Positions 6,290-6,967 of a DNA stretch of 6,967 nucleotides are shown in pieces (the first letter of the stretch is position 1; every line of letters starts with the position of its first letter). Source of the DNA: Firmicutes bacterium UBA5420. GTDB lineage: Bacteria; Bacillota; Limnochordia; Darwinibacteriales; Darwinibacteriaceae. Under the pieces are notes generated by a model, which worked only from the letters and a program-made list of their open reading frames with translations, was not told the DNA's origin and did no database searches. The DNA lies in the NCBI GenBank assembly GCA_002409455.1, contig DHNI01000134.1, forward strand, positions 1 through 6,967, given 5' to 3'. The translations under genes were made by a program, and so were the position numbers.

Positions 6290-6967
6290 ATGAAAAAGTT
6301 GTCCGCATCTACACTAATTGTCTTCATGGTTATGTCACTACTTGTTGTTGGTTTGCCCGCGGTGGGAGTTGCTCAGGAAACCGGGAAGTTCCGAATTGCT
6401 GTTTCAACCTCTTTTGCTGATAACACCTGGATGGCTAAGGAGCTGGAGTTGCTGGAACAAGAGGCTAAGAATGAAACTGACACATTTGAGTACACAATCA
6501 GGGCTGCCATCGATCCTGCAGATCAGCAGAATATGGTGGAAACATTTCTGTTAGGGAACTTTGACTTGATTATGGTTCAACCCATTGACTCGGTATTAGT
6601 CGAAGCAGTCACCACAAAAGTATATGAAGCAGGCATCCCCCTAATAATCTTTGATCGCCCAATTTATGGAGATAATTATACTTCTCACATCGGTGGTAGC
6701 GACTATGCAAGTGGTGCTTTGGCCGCTGAATACCTGGGAGAGCAGCTTGATGGGGAAGGTACAATAGCAGTTTTGCGTAACTGGACAGGTACTGAAGGTG
6801 ATTTGCTACGCTATGGTGGTTTCGTTGACACGCTGAATGAGAAGTACCCTGGCATTAGAATTGCACGTGAGGCCGAAGGAGAAAACAGTAAGGAGAAGGG
6901 CTACGAGGCGATGTCCAATATTTTGGCGGCGGTTCCACATTTGGATGCGGAACCGCCGCCAAAATAT
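6290..6967 (+). CDS. CUT2 sugar-binding periplasmic protein (RbsB/YtfQ-like), 3'-truncated
   Basis: Extracytoplasmic receptor that would deliver a monosaccharide to the permease and ATPase encoded just upstream. It has a Sec signal peptide: KK, a hydrophobic core at about 8-25, and a likely cut after A28 (GVA-QE). There is no lipobox Cys, so it is predicted to be soluble in the periplasm rather than a lipoprotein. The mature part has the Peripla_BP_4-type fold pattern: RIAVSTSF, DLIMVQPIDS, PLIIFDRPI with the usual sugar-contacting R123, HIGGSDYASGALAAEYL and YGGFVDTLNEKYPGI. The frame runs to the window edge without a stop. About 220 genuine residues are present of an expected 310-330. After NILAAVPHLDA the family continues with a VFAxND-type segment, but here the DNA turns into the reverse complement of its own upstream part (see the terminal inverted repeat). 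The last five or six residues are therefore probably artefactual. Confidence 0.9.
   Translation, partial: MKKLSASTLIVFMVMSLLVVGLPAVGVAQETGKFRIAVSTSFADNTWMAKELELLEQEAKNETDTFEYTIRAAIDPADQQNMVETFLLGNFDLIMVQPIDSVLVEAVTTKVYEAGIPLIIFDRPIYGDNYTSHIGGSDYASGALAAEYLGEQLDGEGTIAVLRNWTGTEGDLLRYGGFVDTLNEKYPGIRIAREAEGENSKEKGYEAMSNILAAVPHLDAEPPPKY
6918..6967. repeat. Perfect 19-bp inverted repeat at the window end, probable fold-back junction
   Basis: Bases 6918-6936 and 6949-6967 are exact reverse complements, separated by 12 bases. Inside the loop, after one A-C mismatch, CAT (6938-6940) pairs with ATG (6945-6947) around TTGG, so the whole 50 bases fold symmetrically. The right arm ends exactly at the last base and overwrites the expected binding-protein sequence. 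This suggests a snap-back synthesis or assembly artefact at a contig end, not a natural element. Confidence 0.85.

Noticed and set aside
6318..6554. 78-residue ORF overlapping the binding-protein gene
   Set aside because: It is an out-of-frame shadow of the real reading frame that starts at 6290 and stays open to the window end.

Overview
The window reads as part of a sugar-utilisation region of a mid-GC bacterium, with two sugar-transport gene clusters on the + strand. The first is the 3' end of an oligosaccharide-type (CUT1) ABC permease followed 35 bp later by a GH51 alpha-L-arabinofuranosidase. The second is a three-gene monosaccharide-type (CUT2, RbsACB-like) ABC importer: double ATPase, permease and periplasmic binding protein. 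All genes have bacterial Shine-Dalgarno sites. The lineage cannot be fixed from the sequence. The binding protein has a Sec signal peptide with no lipobox cysteine, which weakly favours a diderm over a typical monoderm Firmicute.

Layout. 1-527 is the permease, open at the 5' edge of the window. 563-2710 is the GH51 enzyme, with both catalytic glutamates present. 2711-3763 is a gap of about 1 kb without a convincing gene. It holds a strong terminator-like hairpin (2870-2907) and, three bases after it, the well-conserved 5' end (domain I) of a group II intron starting at 2911. I see no intron-encoded reverse transcriptase and no domain V, so this looks like a truncated remnant. The rest of the gap (about 3290-3763) is the likely promoter and leader of the second operon. 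3764-5257 (ATPase), 5278-6234 (permease) and 6290 to the edge (binding protein) form that operon. A UUCG-capped hairpin sits between permease and binding protein.

How the genes could work together (inference): the first cluster would import arabinose-containing oligosaccharides and trim them in the cytoplasm. The second would import a free monosaccharide, possibly a pentose or furanose released outside the cell. No substrate is proven by the sequence.

The last 50 bases form a perfect 19-bp inverted repeat that starts inside the binding-protein gene and ends exactly at the window edge. It replaces the expected protein sequence and looks like a fold-back (chimeric) end of an assembled contig. 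The final residues of the binding protein should not be trusted. I found no clear new biological system. The intron remnant next to the hairpin and the palindromic end are the two points most worth checking.
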